This document shows, piece after piece, positions 48,938 through 56,914 of a stretch of DNA of 64,000 bases. The notes under the pieces are model-generated. The model had not been told where the DNA came from. It did not search any database and saw only the letters and a list, made by a program, of their open reading frames with translations. A program made the position numbers and the translations under genes. The DNA is from JAEUKH01 sp964447205. Lineage in GTDB: Bacteria; Myxococcota_A; Polyangia; Polyangiales; Ga0077539. The DNA is taken from the NCBI GenBank assembly GCA_964447205.1, contig CAYUSB010000031.1:40528-104527 (forward strand). The letters are read 5' to 3'. Numbering within the stretch: position 1 is the first letter of the stretch; the number at the start of each line of letters is the position of its first letter.

Positions 48938-51507
48938 GCAGCCTGGGCGAACGCATCGATGCGGCCGCGCGCGAGCCGGTCCTCCTGGTGGCCTCGGACT
49001 ACGACGGCACGATCGCCCCGATCGTCGACGACCCGGCCGACGCGATCCCCCACCGGGAGGCCATCGTCGCCCTCAAGCTCCTGGCCTCGTTGCCCCGCAC
49101 CCACGTGGCCGTGATCTCGGGGCGGTCCCTCGCCGACCTGGCCGACCTGACGGGCCTGCCCGGGCACGTGCACCTGGTCGGGAGCCACGGCAGCGAGTTT
49201 GACCCGGGGTTTCACTCCGAGATGCCCCCCGAGGCCCAGAGCCTGCGCGCCCAGATCGAGGCCGAGCTGCGGGGCATCGTCGCGGGGGTCGAGGGGCTCC
49301 TGCTCGAGACCAAACCCGCCAGCGTGGCCCTGCACTACCGCATGGCCTCCGCCGAGGACGCCGCCCAGGCCCTCGACGCCGTCGCCCGCGGCCCGGGGGC
49401 GATCCCGGGGGTGCACACCAAACACGGCAAGATGGTCGTCGAGCTGTGCGCCCTCGAGTTCAACAAGGGCCAGGCCCTCGACACCATCCGGCGCCGCTGC
49501 TCGGCCTCGGCCGTGGTGTTCTTCGGCGACGACGTCACCGACGAGGACGCCTTCGGCCTCCTGCGAGAGCCCGACCTCGGCATCAAGATCGGCGACGGGT
49601 CCACCCGGGCCATCGCCCGCGTGGCCTCGACCCGCGACGCCTGCCGCCTCCTCGCGCGCCTCGCCGAGCGTCGGGCGGCCTGGCTGGAGGGCGGCTCGGC
49701 GGTCCCCATCGAGCACCACGCGATGTTGTCCGACCAGCGCACCCTGGCCATGGTCACCCCCGGGGGGCGCATCACATGGATGTGCGTGCCCCGGGCCGAC
49801 TCCTCGGCCCTCTTCGCCGACCTCCTCGGCGGAGAGTCCGCGGGGCACTTCACCATCCGGGCCGAGTCGGGGCCCCCCGACGGGCAGAGCTACCTGCCCG
49901 GCTCGATGATCCTGCGCACCCACTGGGGCCTGATGAGCGTGACCGACCTGCTCGACTGCTCCAACGCCCGGGTGGCCCACCGGGCCGGGCGCACCGACCT
50001 CCTGCGCATCATCGAGGGCCGCGGCACGGCCGTCATCGAGTTTGCCCCCCGCCTCGATTTCGGCCGGGCCGCCACCCGGCTGAGCCGCCGCGACAACGGC
50101 CTGGTCATCGAGGACACCCACGAGCCCATCGTCCTGCGGGCCCCCGGCATCGAGTGGACCCTGATCGAAGACGGCCCCCATCACACCGCCCGGGCCACCG
50201 TGACCCCGGGCGACACCCCCGTGGTCCTCGAGCTGCGCTACGGCTCGGGCGACCTCAGCCCGGGCAGGGTCCCCACGGCCGACCGGGTCAAGCTCACCAA
50301 CCGCTTCTGGCGGGCGTGGTCCGAGCGGCTCAACGTGCCCCCTTGCCGGGAGGGGCTCGTGCGACGCAGCGCCCTCGTGCTCAAGGGCCTGTGCCACGGG
50401 CCCACGGGGGCCATCCTGGCCGCGGGGACCACCAGCCTGCCCGAGGAGATCGGGGGGGTGCGCAACTGGGACTACCGCTACTGCTGGCTCCGCGACGGGG
50501 CCATGGCCGCCACCTCCCTCGTGCGCCTCGGGAGCGTCGAGGAGGCCATGCGCTTCCTCGACTGGGTGATCGCCGTCGTGCAAAACTGCGCCTCGCCCGA
50601 GCGCCTGCACCCCCTCTACACGGTCAGCGGCAGCGAGCTCGGGACCGAGGCCGAGATCGGCGACCTCGGCGGGTACCGCTGCAGCCGCCCCGTGCGGGTG
50701 GGCAACGCCGCGGCCCAGCAGGTTCAGCTCGATGTCTTCGGGCCCATCGTGGCGTTGGTGGCCGAGCTGTCCGAGCAGGACGCCCCCCTGTCCACCGAGC
50801 ACTGGCGCCTCGTCGAGGCCATGGTCCTCGCCGTGCAGCGCCGCTGGTCCGAGCCCGACCACGGGATCTGGGAGATCCGCAAGGCCCGCCGTCACCACGT
50901 CCACACCAAGGTGATGAGCTGGATGACGGTCGACCGCGCGATCCGCATCGCCACCCGCTTTCTGGGCCGCGAGATGCCCGAGTGGCAGCGCCTGCTCGAC
51001 GAGATCCGCTTCGACGTGCTCGAGCACGGGTACAAACCTGGGATCAACGCCTTCACCGCCGCGTACGACGGCCAGGACCTCGACGCGGCCGCGTTGACCA
51101 TCGGCCTGACGGGCCTGGTGGCCCCCGACGACCCGCGCTTCATCGGCACCGTCGAGGCCGTCGAGCGGGTCTTGCGCGACGGCCCCACGGTCTACCGCTA
51201 CCTCGCCGACGACGGACTGCCCGGCCACGAGGGGGGCTTCTACCTCTGCGCCGGATGGCTCATCGAGTCGTACCTGCTCATCGGCCGCCTCGACGACGCC
51301 CGGAGCCTGTTCGAGGCCATGTGCGACCTGGCCGGGCCGACGGGACTGATGTCCGAGGAGTACCTGCCCGCCGGGGGGCTCGCCCTGGGCAACTCTCCGC
51401 AGGCGTACTCGCACCTGGCCGTGATCGACGCCGCCGTGGCCCTTCACCGCGCCACCACGAAGCCCGGCCCCGGGCGGCGCGGGGGCCCTGTCTCGGGGTC
51501 TCCATGA
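48934..51507 (+). CDS. otsB: Trehalose-6-phosphate phosphatase fused to GH15 glycoside hydrolase
   Basis: 857 aa. Residues 1-245 are an HAD-type OtsB domain: SDYDGTIAPIVDDP (D22, D24), VISGRSL, GSHGSEF, and FFGDDVTDEDAF. Residues ~255-850 are a GH15 (alpha/alpha)6 barrel: RNWDYRYCWLRDG with the general acid region, later GLMSEEYLPAGG and LGNSPQAYSHLAVIDAA with the second catalytic Glu. The OtsB part frees trehalose. The GH15 part may be a trehalase (as in mycobacterial GH15 trehalases) or a glucoamylase. Synthesis and breakdown in one chain could form a regulated cycle. ATGA overlaps at both ends couple it to otsA and pcm. Confidence 0.92.
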   Translation: MSSLGERIDAAAREPVLLVASDYDGTIAPIVDDPADAIPHREAIVALKLLASLPRTHVAVISGRSLADLADLTGLPGHVHLVGSHGSEFDPGFHSEMPPEAQSLRAQIEAELRGIVAGVEGLLLETKPASVALHYRMASAEDAAQALDAVARGPGAIPGVHTKHGKMVVELCALEFNKGQALDTIRRRCSASAVVFFGDDVTDEDAFGLLREPDLGIKIGDGSTRAIARVASTRDACRLLARLAERRAAWLEGGSAVPIEHHAMLSDQRTLAMVTPGGRITWMCVPRADSSALFADLLGGESAGHFTIRAESGPPDGQSYLPGSMILRTHWGLMSVTDLLDCSNARVAHRAGRTDLLRIIEGRGTAVIEFAPRLDFGRAATRLSRRDNGLVIEDTHEPIVLRAPGIEWTLIEDGPHHTARATVTPGDTPVVLELRYGSGDLSPGRVPTADRVKLTNRFWRAWSERLNVPPCREGLVRRSALVLKGLCHGPTGAILAAGTTSLPEEIGGVRNWDYRYCWLRDGAMAATSLVRLGSVEEAMRFLDWVIAVVQNCASPERLHPLYTVSGSELGTEAEIGDLGGYRCSRPVRVGNAAAQQVQLDVFGPIVALVAELSEQDAPLSTEHWRLVEAMVLAVQRRWSEPDHGIWEIRKARRHHVHTKVMSWMTVDRAIRIATRFLGREMPEWQRLLDEIRFDVLEHGYKPGINAFTAAYDGQDLDAAALTIGLTGLVAPDDPRFIGTVEAVERVLRDGPTVYRYLADDGLPGHEGGFYLCAGWLIESYLLIGRLDDARSLFEAMCDLAGPTGLMSEEYLPAGGLALGNSPQAYSHLAVIDAAVALHRATTKPGPGRRGGPVSGSP

Positions 51508-52310
51508 AGGCCTCCGGACCGGTCACGGGCCTCGTCGTGGCCCTGGAGAGCGCGGCCTGCACGCGCCGTGAGGTGCAGGCGCCCGTGCCCCAGGACACCC
51601 ACGCGGTCCCCGCGCGACAGACCCCTGCGACACCCCCTGCCCCCCGGGAGGCCCTCTTCGCCGAACGGAGCGACGAGCGGGCCCGCCTCGTGCGCCGGGT
51701 GGCGGAGGGCGGGGTCACCGACCCGCGGGTCCTCGCGGCGATGGGTCGGGTCCCGCGGCATCATTTCGTGCCCGAGGCCGTGCGCTCGGAGGCCTACCTC
51801 GACCAGCCCCTCCCCATCGGCTGGGGCCAGACCATCAGCCAGCCCTACGTCGTCGCCGCCATGACCGCGGCCGTGGCCCCGACCCCCGCCGACCGCTGCC
51901 TGGAGATCGGGACCGGCAGCGGGTATCAGGCCGCCGTCCTGGCCGAGCTGTGCGCCCGCACCTACAGCATCGAGTACATCCCCGAGCTCGCGGCCTTCGG
52001 GGCCCGCAACCTCCGGGCCCTGGGCTATCCCGTCGAGGTCCGTACGGGCGACGGCTACCTCGGCTGGCCCGAGGCCGCTCCCTTCAACGTCATCGTGGTG
52101 ACGGCGGCCCCGGAGCGTGTTCCGCAGCCTCTCCTCGACCAGCTCGCGTTGGGCGGTCGGCTGATCATCCCCGTGGGGCCCGCGGGGAGCACCCAGCGGC
52201 TCGAGCTCTGGACCCGGCGGGCTCCGGGCTCTGACCCCGAGGCCTTTCAGCGCAGGGCCCTGGAGGCGGTGCGCTTCGTGCCCTTCCTCGGAGACGGCGG
52301 CGGCGGTTGA
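51504..52310 (+). CDS. pcm: Protein-L-isoaspartate O-methyltransferase with lipoprotein-like N-terminus
   Basis: 268 aa, longer than usual by ~50 residues at the N-terminus. That extra part (GLVVALESAACTRR) has a hydrophobic core and a possible lipobox SAAC with Cys19, then a Pro-rich spacer. The catalytic part follows with RVPRHHFVP, GWGQTISQPYVVAAMT, the SAM-binding LEIGTGSGYQAAVLAE, and IIVPVG-type strand (LIIPVG). The enzyme methylates L-isoaspartyl groups of aged proteins using S-adenosylmethionine, which is cytoplasmic; an exported form would lack SAM, so either the leader is not a signal or the protein stays membrane-attached. Last gene of the ots operon. Confidence 0.88.
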   Translation: MKASGPVTGLVVALESAACTRREVQAPVPQDTHAVPARQTPATPPAPREALFAERSDERARLVRRVAEGGVTDPRVLAAMGRVPRHHFVPEAVRSEAYLDQPLPIGWGQTISQPYVVAAMTAAVAPTPADRCLEIGTGSGYQAAVLAELCARTYSIEYIPELAAFGARNLRALGYPVEVRTGDGYLGWPEAAPFNVIVVTAAPERVPQPLLDQLALGGRLIIPVGPAGSTQRLELWTRRAPGSDPEAFQRRALEAVRFVPFLGDGGGG

Positions 52311-52329
52311 CCGACGGGCCTGGGCCCCT

Positions 52330-53208
52330 TTACTCCGGGGCGTACTCCACCCGGTAGCTCCGCGGATCCTCCGCCCCGAGGCGCCAGGCCGCAGGCCCCT
52401 GCCCCTCCACAGGAAACGCCCGAGGCGCCTGCCCCATGGCCGCGGGCAGGGCCGCGAAATCAACCTGGTCGAGCATCCGCACCGGGTCGATCCTCAGGGT
52501 CGTACGCGGCGCCCGGGGTCCGCCCTGTTCGGGGGTGTCCAGGAAGACCCCCCTGCCGTCGCCGAAGGCGATCCCGAAGGCCGTGTACGGACGCTCGGTC
52601 ATGGGCGAGGCCCCCCCGCCCGACACCCGCTGCAGGCCCAGGTCGATGCCGCCCGCGAAGGGCACGGCGGTGTCCCCGCGGCGGGCTGTTCCCTCGACCC
52701 ACATCGTGCGCCCCTGGAGGCTCGCCACGAGGGCGGCATCGCCCGTCACCGGAACCCCTGGAGAGAAGGACACGCTGGCCGAGCGGTAGGTCCCGTTGCG
52801 GGCGCTCCCGGGGCCGAGATCGACGGGGCGCATACTGAGCAGGTCGACCGCCCGGTAGACAGCCCCTCCCCCGGCGATGCCAAACTCCGCCACGGGGGCC
52901 GTAGGGCAGTCGTGGCAGTGTTGGGCCCAGGCTGTTCCGAGGGTGAAGGCGAGGCGCGGAAGGGGGGCCCGGGCGACCACCGAGGGGTCGGCGTAGTACC
53001 GCAGGGGCCCGAGGGCCAGGGTGGCCCGGGTGAGGGTGAGGGTCCACCCCGCCGCGGTGGTCCCCTCGGATCGCGCGCCCTGCACGGCCGCCGTCAGGGT
53101 CACCCGCCGGTCGCCCGTGCTCCCTTCGCCGCAGTGAACCCCCGTCAGACATAGGGCCACCGCTCCCAACCACAGCCCCAAGGTGACCGCCCGCCCCCCG
53201 TGCCTCAT
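52330..53208 (-). CDS. Exported lipoprotein encoded with the TonB-dependent receptor
   Basis: 292 aa. A signal peptide (TLGLWLGAVALCLTGVHC) gives a possible lipidated Cys26, though the lipobox GVHC is weak. The mature part is beta-rich and contains AWAQHCHDC (about 94-101), a His/Cys cluster that could bind a metal, then repeated strand-turn segments (FGIAGGGAVYRAVDLLS, TYRSASVSFSPGVPVTG). The start overlaps the stop of the receptor gene (ATGA). It may be the partner that loads or receives the receptor's ligand. I do not recognise the family. It is convergent with pcm across 19 bp. Confidence 0.75.
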   Translation of the reverse strand: MRHGGRAVTLGLWLGAVALCLTGVHCGEGSTGDRRVTLTAAVQGARSEGTTAAGWTLTLTRATLALGPLRYYADPSVVARAPLPRLAFTLGTAWAQHCHDCPTAPVAEFGIAGGGAVYRAVDLLSMRPVDLGPGSARNGTYRSASVSFSPGVPVTGDAALVASLQGRTMWVEGTARRGDTAVPFAGGIDLGLQRVSGGGASPMTERPYTAFGIAFGDGRGVFLDTPEQGGPRAPRTTLRIDPVRMLDQVDFAALPAAMGQAPRAFPVEGQGPAAWRLGAEDPRSYRVEYAPE

Positions 53209-55427
53209 GAACCGCCTCCGAGATAGACCGTAAGGGTCCCCATGATGGTGAGGGGGGCCCCGGCGTTGAAGTGCCGCGTCGGGAAGAGCGAGGGCACGGT
53301 GTTGGGGGTGAAGTTGGACGCGAAGTTGAGCTGGGCGTCGCGCCACCGGGCGTCGAGCAGGTTGCGGGCGGCCACCCCGAGCTCGACGGGCCCCACCCGC
53401 AGCCCGGCCCCCGCGTCGAGGACAAACACGGGCTCGCTCCGGGCGTCGAGGGGCAATGGGCGCGGGCCGTAGTACTGGGCCCCGAGGGAGGCTCGGCCTG
53501 TCACCCGCTGCCCGCGTAGGTGCCCGAGGGAGCGGGTGTACACGGCGTCGATCCGCCCCACCACCTGGGGGACGTACGGCAGGAGCGATCCGGCCGGGAC
53601 CGTACGTCCGAGGGCGTCTTGCAGGACCGTGGCCCGGGTGAAGGTCACCGAGGCGTTGACGTCGAGGCCCCCGAGGGCCTGAAGGCGCCCCCAGAGCACG
53701 GCCCCGAGCCTGCGGGTCTCGCCCACCACGACGGAGCGACCGGCTACGGGGTCGAAGAGGAGGTCGCGGTCGACGGTGGTGTGATAGCCCGCGAGGGAGG
53801 CGTCGATGCGGACCCGCCCCGCCCGCAAGGCACGGCGGTAACGCAGGGCGGCCTCCTGCGACTGGACCCGCACGAACGGGGCCGTCTCCCCATCGGCCAG
53901 GGTGGTGGCCTCGGGCGACCGGAACCCCGCCCCATGGCTCACGGCCACGCTCACCCCGCGGCCGAGGGTGACCTCGGCGGTGGCCTTGGGGCCGAGGTGG
54001 GTCCCGACGGTGGAGCGGGAGACCTGGAGGGTGCGCTGGTCGACGGTGCGATAGACCTCGGCGTCGATGATGTAGGCCAGGGTGTCGAGGCGCCCGCCCG
54101 CCCGCAGGGTGAGCCAGGCCGTGGGGCGGGCCGTGAGGTCGCCGTAGAGCCCGAGGTGGGTGACCCGGATGGCCGTGTTGAGGTCGTTCGGGTCGCGGGT
54201 GGAGGCGGGGTCGCCGGTGAGGACATCGAGGCGATTCTGCCCGAGCTCGGTGCGGTCGTGACGCAGGAAGAACCCGAGCTCCACCCCGTGCCGACGCCGA
54301 AAGGCCGTCACGTCGCGGGAGTAGCTCCCGGTGGCCCCGACGGTGCCTGCCTGATACCGCTGGGCGATCAGGTCGCCCTCGCGGGGACGCAGGACGAACC
54401 CCGTGAAGTTCTCCTCCAGGCCGAAGTCGCGGAGCTGGCCCCACAGGCGCAGCTCGCTGCGTTCGTCGGGGCGGCGGTGGCTGAGGGCGGCCGAGACCAG
54501 GGCCCGCGACGAGCGCCCCCCCTGACGCCCGAGGCCCGGGACGGTGTCGAAGAAGCCCACCCGCCCCGCGTCGTAGTCGTCCTCGCGCACGAGCCCGGGC
54601 ATGGCATACCGGGCGGCGTACCACCCCGCGAAGAGGGTGGCCTCGGTCCCTGCCCCGAGGGACACCCGGTGTTGGGCCAGGGCGCTCGTGCGGTCGTACC
54701 CCCGGGCGGGGCCAAACCCGTCCGAGTGCACCGACTCCACCCCCGCGAAGGTGTGCTCGCTCAGCCGGGAAGGGCCCCACAGGGCCACCAGGCGCCTGTA
54801 CCCGAACATCCCCACCGACCCCCGCACGACGGCCCCGCGTTGGGGCATCCCGAGCCGGTAATCGACCGAGCCCGCCACGGCGAAATTGCCCTGCCGCGGA
54901 TCGGCCACTCCCTGGGTGACCTCCAGCCGCTGCACGAGCTCGGGCAGGATGAAGTACAGGTCGACGTAGCCCTGCCCGTGGACGTGGGACTCCTCGTTGA
55001 GGGGGATCCCGTCGAGGCTCACGGCCAGGTCCTGGCCGTTGTCGCCGGTAAACCCGCGGAGAAAGATGTGCTGGGCGTGCCCCTCGGTGCCCACGTTGGA
55101 GAGCATCACCCCGGGGGCCAGGGTGAGGAGCTCGCCCGCGTTGCCCCGGGGAACGTCCCGGTACGGAGCCGTCGGCAGGCTGTACTCCGTGGCCCCGCGC
55201 CCGCGCCGACCGTGCCCGTGGATCACTACGGACTCCTCGGGCTCGTCGGCCGAGGTCCCCGCCGAGGGCGCGGGAGGCGGGCTCTCCGCGGGTGCGGTGG
55301 GCGCAGGGGGCGGGCTCTCCGCGGGCGGACCCTCCGGGGAGGTGGCAGGGGCGGCGGGTGCAGTCTGCCCGAGGGCCACCGCAGGCAGCCCGAGACACAC
55401 CATCACCGCCAGCGCCGAGGGCCTCAT
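53205..55427 (-). CDS. TonB-dependent outer-membrane receptor
   Basis: 740 aa from the ATG at 55427, chosen because a signal peptide (LAVMVCLGLPAVALGQ) follows. An unusual Pro/Ala/Ser-rich linker (about 22-62) precedes the plug: NAGELLTLAPGVMLSNVGTE, IFLRGFTGDNGQDLAVSLDG, IPLNEESHVHGQGY, VTQGVADPRQGNFAVAGSVD. The remaining ~540 residues form the 22-strand barrel with aromatic-rich strand ends, finishing with LTVYLGGGS. The TonB-box region reads EESVVIHG. It takes up a ligand by proton-motive energy through TonB-ExbBD, which are not in the window. The ligand (siderophore, cofactor, metal complex or sugar) cannot be told. Two dyads lie upstream. Confidence 0.92.
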   Translation of the reverse strand: MRPSALAVMVCLGLPAVALGQTAPAAPATSPEGPPAESPPPAPTAPAESPPPAPSAGTSADEPEESVVIHGHGRRGRGATEYSLPTAPYRDVPRGNAGELLTLAPGVMLSNVGTEGHAQHIFLRGFTGDNGQDLAVSLDGIPLNEESHVHGQGYVDLYFILPELVQRLEVTQGVADPRQGNFAVAGSVDYRLGMPQRGAVVRGSVGMFGYRRLVALWGPSRLSEHTFAGVESVHSDGFGPARGYDRTSALAQHRVSLGAGTEATLFAGWYAARYAMPGLVREDDYDAGRVGFFDTVPGLGRQGGRSSRALVSAALSHRRPDERSELRLWGQLRDFGLEENFTGFVLRPREGDLIAQRYQAGTVGATGSYSRDVTAFRRRHGVELGFFLRHDRTELGQNRLDVLTGDPASTRDPNDLNTAIRVTHLGLYGDLTARPTAWLTLRAGGRLDTLAYIIDAEVYRTVDQRTLQVSRSTVGTHLGPKATAEVTLGRGVSVAVSHGAGFRSPEATTLADGETAPFVRVQSQEAALRYRRALRAGRVRIDASLAGYHTTVDRDLLFDPVAGRSVVVGETRRLGAVLWGRLQALGGLDVNASVTFTRATVLQDALGRTVPAGSLLPYVPQVVGRIDAVYTRSLGHLRGQRVTGRASLGAQYYGPRPLPLDARSEPVFVLDAGAGLRVGPVELGVAARNLLDARWRDAQLNFASNFTPNTVPSLFPTRHFNAGAPLTIMGTLTVYLGGGS

Positions 55428-55460
55428 CGCGACCGCTGGGGCTCTATGCCAGTTGGCCCT

Positions 55461-55524
55461 CTCTTGCAACCGAGATACAACCAACAACGGACTGCAAGAG
55501 ATTGCAACAGTTGTGGGACTGTTG
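55461..55524. promoter_or_regulatory. Two dyads upstream of the TonB receptor (possible operators)
   Basis: CTCTTGCA at 55461-55468 pairs with TGCAAGAG at 55493-55500, and CAACAG at 55505-55510 pairs with CTGTTG at 55519-55524. Both lie 35-100 bp upstream of the receptor ATG at 55427, in a locally AT-richer stretch, so they could bind a repressor such as a Fur/Zur-type or LysR-type protein. No match to a known box is claimed. Confidence 0.35.
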
Positions 55525-55595
55525 AAGCGACGGGGGATTTCGCCTTCTCCACCACGGCGACTTCGGGATGTGTAGTTTTCTCAACGAGGTGCGAT

Positions 55596-55790
55596 GGCTG
55601 CGAAACCGCAAGGGCGCAAGGGTCAGAAGAGGGTGAGGGGGTGAGGGGCGGCGTGACGAACTGGACGGATCACACGTGACCGCGCCCTTGGAGGCTCTGC
55701 TTGCAAGCCCCGCCCACCGTCGCCTGCCCGATTCCCCCCAAAATCCCCTTCTGCCCCTTGCGGCCCTTGCGCCCTTGCGGTTTCGCAGCC
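55596..55790. repeat. Inverted pair of the dispersed CCCTTGCG repeat (copies B and C)
   Basis: Copy B at 55596-55629 is on the minus strand and copy C at 55748-55790 on the plus strand. Both read cttctg, cccttgcg, cccttgcgg and tttcgcagcc. They match copy A at 33447-33489. Together they could form a hairpin between the receptor and the next lipoprotein gene. The rest of 55525-55912 contains no gene. Confidence 0.7.
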
Positions 55791-55912
55791 AGCCACCCGT
55801 CGCCCTCCCGATGCCATCTCCATCCCGTCTGGCCTCTTGTGCCCCCTTGCGCCCAGGTGGCTCTCTTTGCCTTCGTGCCCGCGTGTCGAGGGAGGGGGAC
55901 GGGGGCCCTGTC

Positions 55913-56902
55913 CTACACGCAGCGGAAGAGGCTCGAGCACGTCCCCGTGCAGCACCCCGAGGTGCTCGCGCAGCTCCCGCCGAGGCCCACGCACGACGAC
56001 GACCGGCACGTCCCGCCCCCGCACTGCCCCGAGCAGCAGGCCCCGGGTGAGGCGCACGAGGCCCCGACGGCCGCGCAGGTCGGGGCCTGGCACACGTTGG
56101 CCGTACACACCCGCCCTGCACAACACGGCACCTGGCTCGAACAGCTCTGCCCCGTCGTGCGGCACGATGCCGGGCACGCCTCGTTGAGGCAGCGGCCTGC
56201 GCAGCAGTCGCTGGGACGGACGCAGGGCGCCCCCTCCCCGCCGCACATCGCGCCCGAACGGCAGACCCCTCCCTGACACGACAGCCCAGCGCAACAAGCC
56301 TCCCCGCCCCCGCACCCGGCTCCCTCGCCGCGGCACGGGGCGGTGCACCTCCCCGCGGCGCAGGCGAGCCCCGCGCAGCAGTCGCCCATGGCCGCGCACT
56401 GTCCCCCGGCCACCACGCACTGGCACCGCCCCCCGGCGCACACCATCGAACCGCAGCAGTCGGTGTTGGCCCCGCAGCCCCCCGCGGCCTCGCGGCAGCA
56501 GCGAGACTCCAGGGGCGTCGGGCGGCACGAGGCCCCGTCGCAGCACTCGCTCGGGGCGGCGCAGGGCAGACCCGTGGCCCGGCAGGTCGCGGGCGGCATC
56601 GTGCAGACCCCCTCCGCGCAGTGGAGCCCTGGCGCGCAGGCCGTGCCCCCGCAGCAGGACTGCCCCGGCCCCCCACACGGCGGAGGTCCTCCGTCGACCG
56701 GCGGCTCCACCCCCGTGTCTTGCGGGACGACGATGCCCGTGTCTTGCGGCGGAGAGACGCCCGTGTCGACGGGGGGAACGGGGGTGTCTTCCGGGGACGG
56801 AGGGGAGTCTCGCGGGGGCCCTGCGTCGCTGCCGGTGCTGGTCCCCCGGGCGCTGCACGCCACCAGGGTTCCCCACACGATCAGGCAGAACCCGCGACGC
56901 AT
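55913..56902 (-). CDS. Cys-rich lipoprotein, 329 aa
   Basis: Signal peptide with lipobox TLVAC gives Cys16. A Pro/Asp/Thr/Val-rich linker with repeated PQDTGV/PVDTGV units follows. The mature part is a long chain of short Cys modules (PGQSCCGGTACAPGLHCAEG, AGGQCAAMGDCCAGLACAAG, GQSCSSQVPCCAGRVC), about 50 cysteines, probably forming a rod of disulfide-knotted units. No catalytic domain is seen. It lies 12 bp downstream of the carbamoyltransferase stop on the same strand, so it may be part of that operon. Function unknown. Confidence 0.87.
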   Translation of the reverse strand: MRRGFCLIVWGTLVACSARGTSTGSDAGPPRDSPPSPEDTPVPPVDTGVSPPQDTGIVVPQDTGVEPPVDGGPPPCGGPGQSCCGGTACAPGLHCAEGVCTMPPATCRATGLPCAAPSECCDGASCRPTPLESRCCREAAGGCGANTDCCGSMVCAGGRCQCVVAGGQCAAMGDCCAGLACAAGRCTAPCRGEGAGCGGGEACCAGLSCQGGVCRSGAMCGGEGAPCVRPSDCCAGRCLNEACPASCRTTGQSCSSQVPCCAGRVCTANVCQAPTCAAVGASCASPGACCSGQCGGGTCRSSSCVGLGGSCASTSGCCTGTCSSLFRCV

Positions 56903-56914
56903 CGTGCCGCCCGC

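Noticed and set aside
48622..51447. Long minus-strand frame opposite otsB-GH15
   Set aside because: Complement of strongly conserved phosphatase and GH15 sequence.
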